Assembly: GCA_937967795.1 (NCBI GenBank)
Contig: CALBSK010000027.1
Coordinates: forward strand, 1 to 54,774
Source: an uncultured Alphaproteobacteria bacterium
Lineage (GTDB): Bacteria > Pseudomonadota > Alphaproteobacteria > UBA9655
DNA: 54,774 bases
Reading direction: 5' to 3'
The translations under genes were made by a program, and so were the position numbers. A model generated the notes under the pieces. The model was not told where the DNA came from and did no database searches. It saw only the letters and a program-made list of their open reading frames with translations. Shown here one piece after another: positions 53,265 to 54,774 of the stretch. Every line of letters begins with the position of its first letter. The stretch's first letter is position 1.

Positions 53265-54284
53265 TTAATCTAGAATTTCAACTTTTTTAAAAGAAGATTC
53301 GTAATCATTTACCTTTTCAAATTCTAGAAGCATCGGTTGGATTTCTTGGTTTATTGATTCTGGAGCTTCTATAAAAGTTAAATCTTCATTTTTATAAGTA
53401 CGAATAACCAGCGCATTATCTTTTTCTAATAAAGCTGCTGGATCATCAGGATGTATGTACACACAAAGATACTCAATCCCTTCAAGTTCTTGCGGAATGT
53501 AAGGCAAGTCAGATATTGCCAGCTGGATAACAGGATTAAGAGCTATATTATCGCATATCGGCCAAGATTCACCAGATACTAAAACGTTTATATTGCCTAG
53601 GATGGTCTTTTTGAGCCCATCTTTCCGAGTGGCCTGTATTTCTTTTTTAACTGTAAGGGCAGTTTTTTTATATTTTGAAAGCGCATACTTCATATCATCA
53701 TGAATTTTATCTTCCAAATGTGGACCCATTTCTGTTAAGCATGCAATGCTTTTGAATAGATCACCTTCAGGATCCTCGTTTTTTAAGAAGTCTTCTAATA
53801 ATTGCTTTTTAATATTTAAGTTGCTTTTCTTAAAAAGAAATGGAGGATAATAATCTTTATCGCTTATCATCTTTTCTAAGAAAACTGTAATATCGGCGTT
53901 GGTAAAAGCGGCTAAACATGAAGCGATTTGTTTTGCTTGATCTATTTCTTGTTCTTTATATAAGTTAGTCGCGTATTCCACTAACTCACTCTTTTGCTCG
54001 TTATCTAGAGCTTGGTAGCTCTTAGAAATTAAGTTTGGATAAGGCTCATAATTGAGGAGAGAATTGTGGGGTCTAGGTTTGTGAAAAACTTTGATCACAT
54101 CAACAGGGTTTACTAATCCTGCATATAAGTTCACAACTTTTCGATTTTTTTGGATATACTCTTCCTGTTCTTTAATTTTTTGCTTCTTAAAGCAAGGCAT
54201 ACAGAATCCGCCTGTTTCCTGCCCGGTCATAGGAAGAATTCTACCGCTACAATTTTCTTCTCTACATGAAATGCGAAAAGTCAC
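53265..54284 (-). CDS. Unknown protein with N-terminal zinc-ribbon-like cysteines
   Basis: A 339-residue protein from a GTG start at 54284. N-terminal ISCREENCSGRILPMTGQ with CMPCFKKQK gives a C-x4-C...C-x2-C metal-binding pattern. The middle is helical and the last 110 residues are beta-rich (YIPQELEGIEYLCVYIHPDD). Immunity proteins of toxin systems often look like this, but I do not recognise the family. It follows the 142-residue gene by 5 bases, and an IS relic separates it from the deaminase-like gene. Confidence 0.55.
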   Translation of the reverse strand: MTFRISCREENCSGRILPMTGQETGGFCMPCFKKQKIKEQEEYIQKNRKVVNLYAGLVNPVDVIKVFHKPRPHNSLLNYEPYPNLISKSYQALDNEQKSELVEYATNLYKEQEIDQAKQIASCLAAFTNADITVFLEKMISDKDYYPPFLFKKSNLNIKKQLLEDFLKNEDPEGDLFKSIACLTEMGPHLEDKIHDDMKYALSKYKKTALTVKKEIQATRKDGLKKTILGNINVLVSGESWPICDNIALNPVIQLAISDLPYIPQELEGIEYLCVYIHPDDPAALLEKDNALVIRTYKNEDLTFIEAPESINQEIQPMLLEFEKVNDYESSFKKVEILD

Positions 54285-54289
54285 CGTCT

Positions 54290-54718
54290 TTACTCTTCAT
54301 CTGTGAGTGGTCCTGTCAATGGCCTACCATCATAATCAATTAAACTATCATGTAAAAATAATAACCCATTGAGTCGATCGTTGAAATTATACAAGAACTC
54401 AATTGTTTTAGGTTCCGTATCAAAAACGGGATTTATAACCATTTCTATAACGAAAGAAACAGCCTGAAGACGAGCAAGTATGTATAGTAATTCATCCTCA
54501 TTACCTCTAAACGTATGATTAACATATCCTTCCAATCCTATTAAATGCTCGGCAACGTTTTCTTGTGGCATAAAATTCATTTGAATACTGGCATAGTCTA
54601 AATCCATGACCAAGCCTGTTGCCTTTTTGCTTTCACTTAATGTGAGCGAGTTCAGATAGAAGAGAGACAAGTTGGATGAGCTGAGCGCGCCATCAAATAG
54701 CGCTGTAGCGAAGCTCAT
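54290..54718 (-). CDS. Unknown protein (142 residues)
   Basis: Mostly helical acidic protein (LIGLEGYVNHTFRGNEDELL; FLYNFNDRLNGLLFLHDSLI) without signal peptide. It is coupled to the 339-residue gene. Its promoter would lie beyond the right edge. No family recognised; an immunity-type role is possible from size and neighbours only. Confidence 0.5.
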   Translation of the reverse strand: MSFATALFDGALSSSNLSLFYLNSLTLSESKKATGLVMDLDYASIQMNFMPQENVAEHLIGLEGYVNHTFRGNEDELLYILARLQAVSFVIEMVINPVFDTEPKTIEFLYNFNDRLNGLLFLHDSLIDYDGRPLTGPLTDEE

Positions 54719-54774
54719 TCAACTTGTCAGGGAAAGAAAAAGGCCTCAAGAATAGGAATGTGAATAACCCTATT

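Overview
The window is an AT-rich stretch from what looks like an alphaproteobacterial intracellular symbiont of a eukaryote, most like the Holosporales/Rickettsiales-type amoeba symbionts. Three things point there: an F-type conjugation operon combined with Ti-type traA/traC/traD mobilisation genes (the layout of Rickettsiales amplified genetic elements), eukaryote-like cargo (F-box, leucine-rich repeats, NB-ARC/TPR), and decayed insertion sequences. No rRNA, tRNA or CRISPR array was recognised. Assignment is from recognised motifs only; no database search was run.

Layout. (1) 0.5-11.3 kb, minus strand: a tightly overlapping conjugation operon read from an AlpA-like regulator through an acyltransferase-like gene, a replication-initiator-like gene with internal 21-bp iteron-like repeats, ssb, pilin, traL, traE, traK, traB, traV, traC, a traF-type S26 peptidase and traW. 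The rest of an F-type operon (traU, trbC, traN, traF, traH, traG) is not here; a convergent small membrane gene lies beyond traW. (2) 12-18.5 kb: cargo, namely a frameshifted LuxR-HTH/NB-ARC/TPR gene, an LD-carboxypeptidase, an AbiE-type toxin-antitoxin pair and a small ORF. (3) 18.9-25.3 kb: Ti-type traD and traC divergent from a giant traA relaxase-helicase-toprim gene, with a probable oriT between. (4) 25.6-27.4 kb: an unknown gene, a perfect hairpin and about 0.9 kb of structured non-coding DNA that may be an ORF-less or truncated group II intron. (5) 27.5-52.3 kb: an island of exported enzymes centred on arginine. (6) 52.5-54.7 kb: an IS5-family remnant and two unknown genes.

The arginine island is the main point of interest. 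A cytoplasmic module (substrate-binding lipoprotein, permease, ATPase, argG, argH in one overlapping operon; divergent argR with ARG-box-like sites) can import a basic amino acid or citrulline and rebuild arginine from citrulline. Around it sit enzymes with signal peptides: an arginine deiminase, a CtlX-like amidinohydrolase, two arginyl-tRNA synthetases and an AlaX-type alanyl-tRNA editing protein. A VioC-like Fe(II)/2-oxoglutarate amino-acid hydroxylase and an EamA exporter lie between them. Other exported proteins are an F-box/LRR protein, a permuted D-amino-acid-oxidase-like flavoprotein, a PD-(D/E)XK nuclease-like protein and a deaminase-fold toxin candidate.

Ten otherwise unrelated proteins in this island have a signal peptide whose predicted cleavage site is followed by Met-Glu or Met-Asp and an acidic stretch. 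In three of them (two ArgRS, CtlX) the whole leader is homologous, and two of those also share a promoter block. I infer a family of exported effectors that tap host arginine, with citrulline as the likely returned product; the biochemical direction and destination are unproven.
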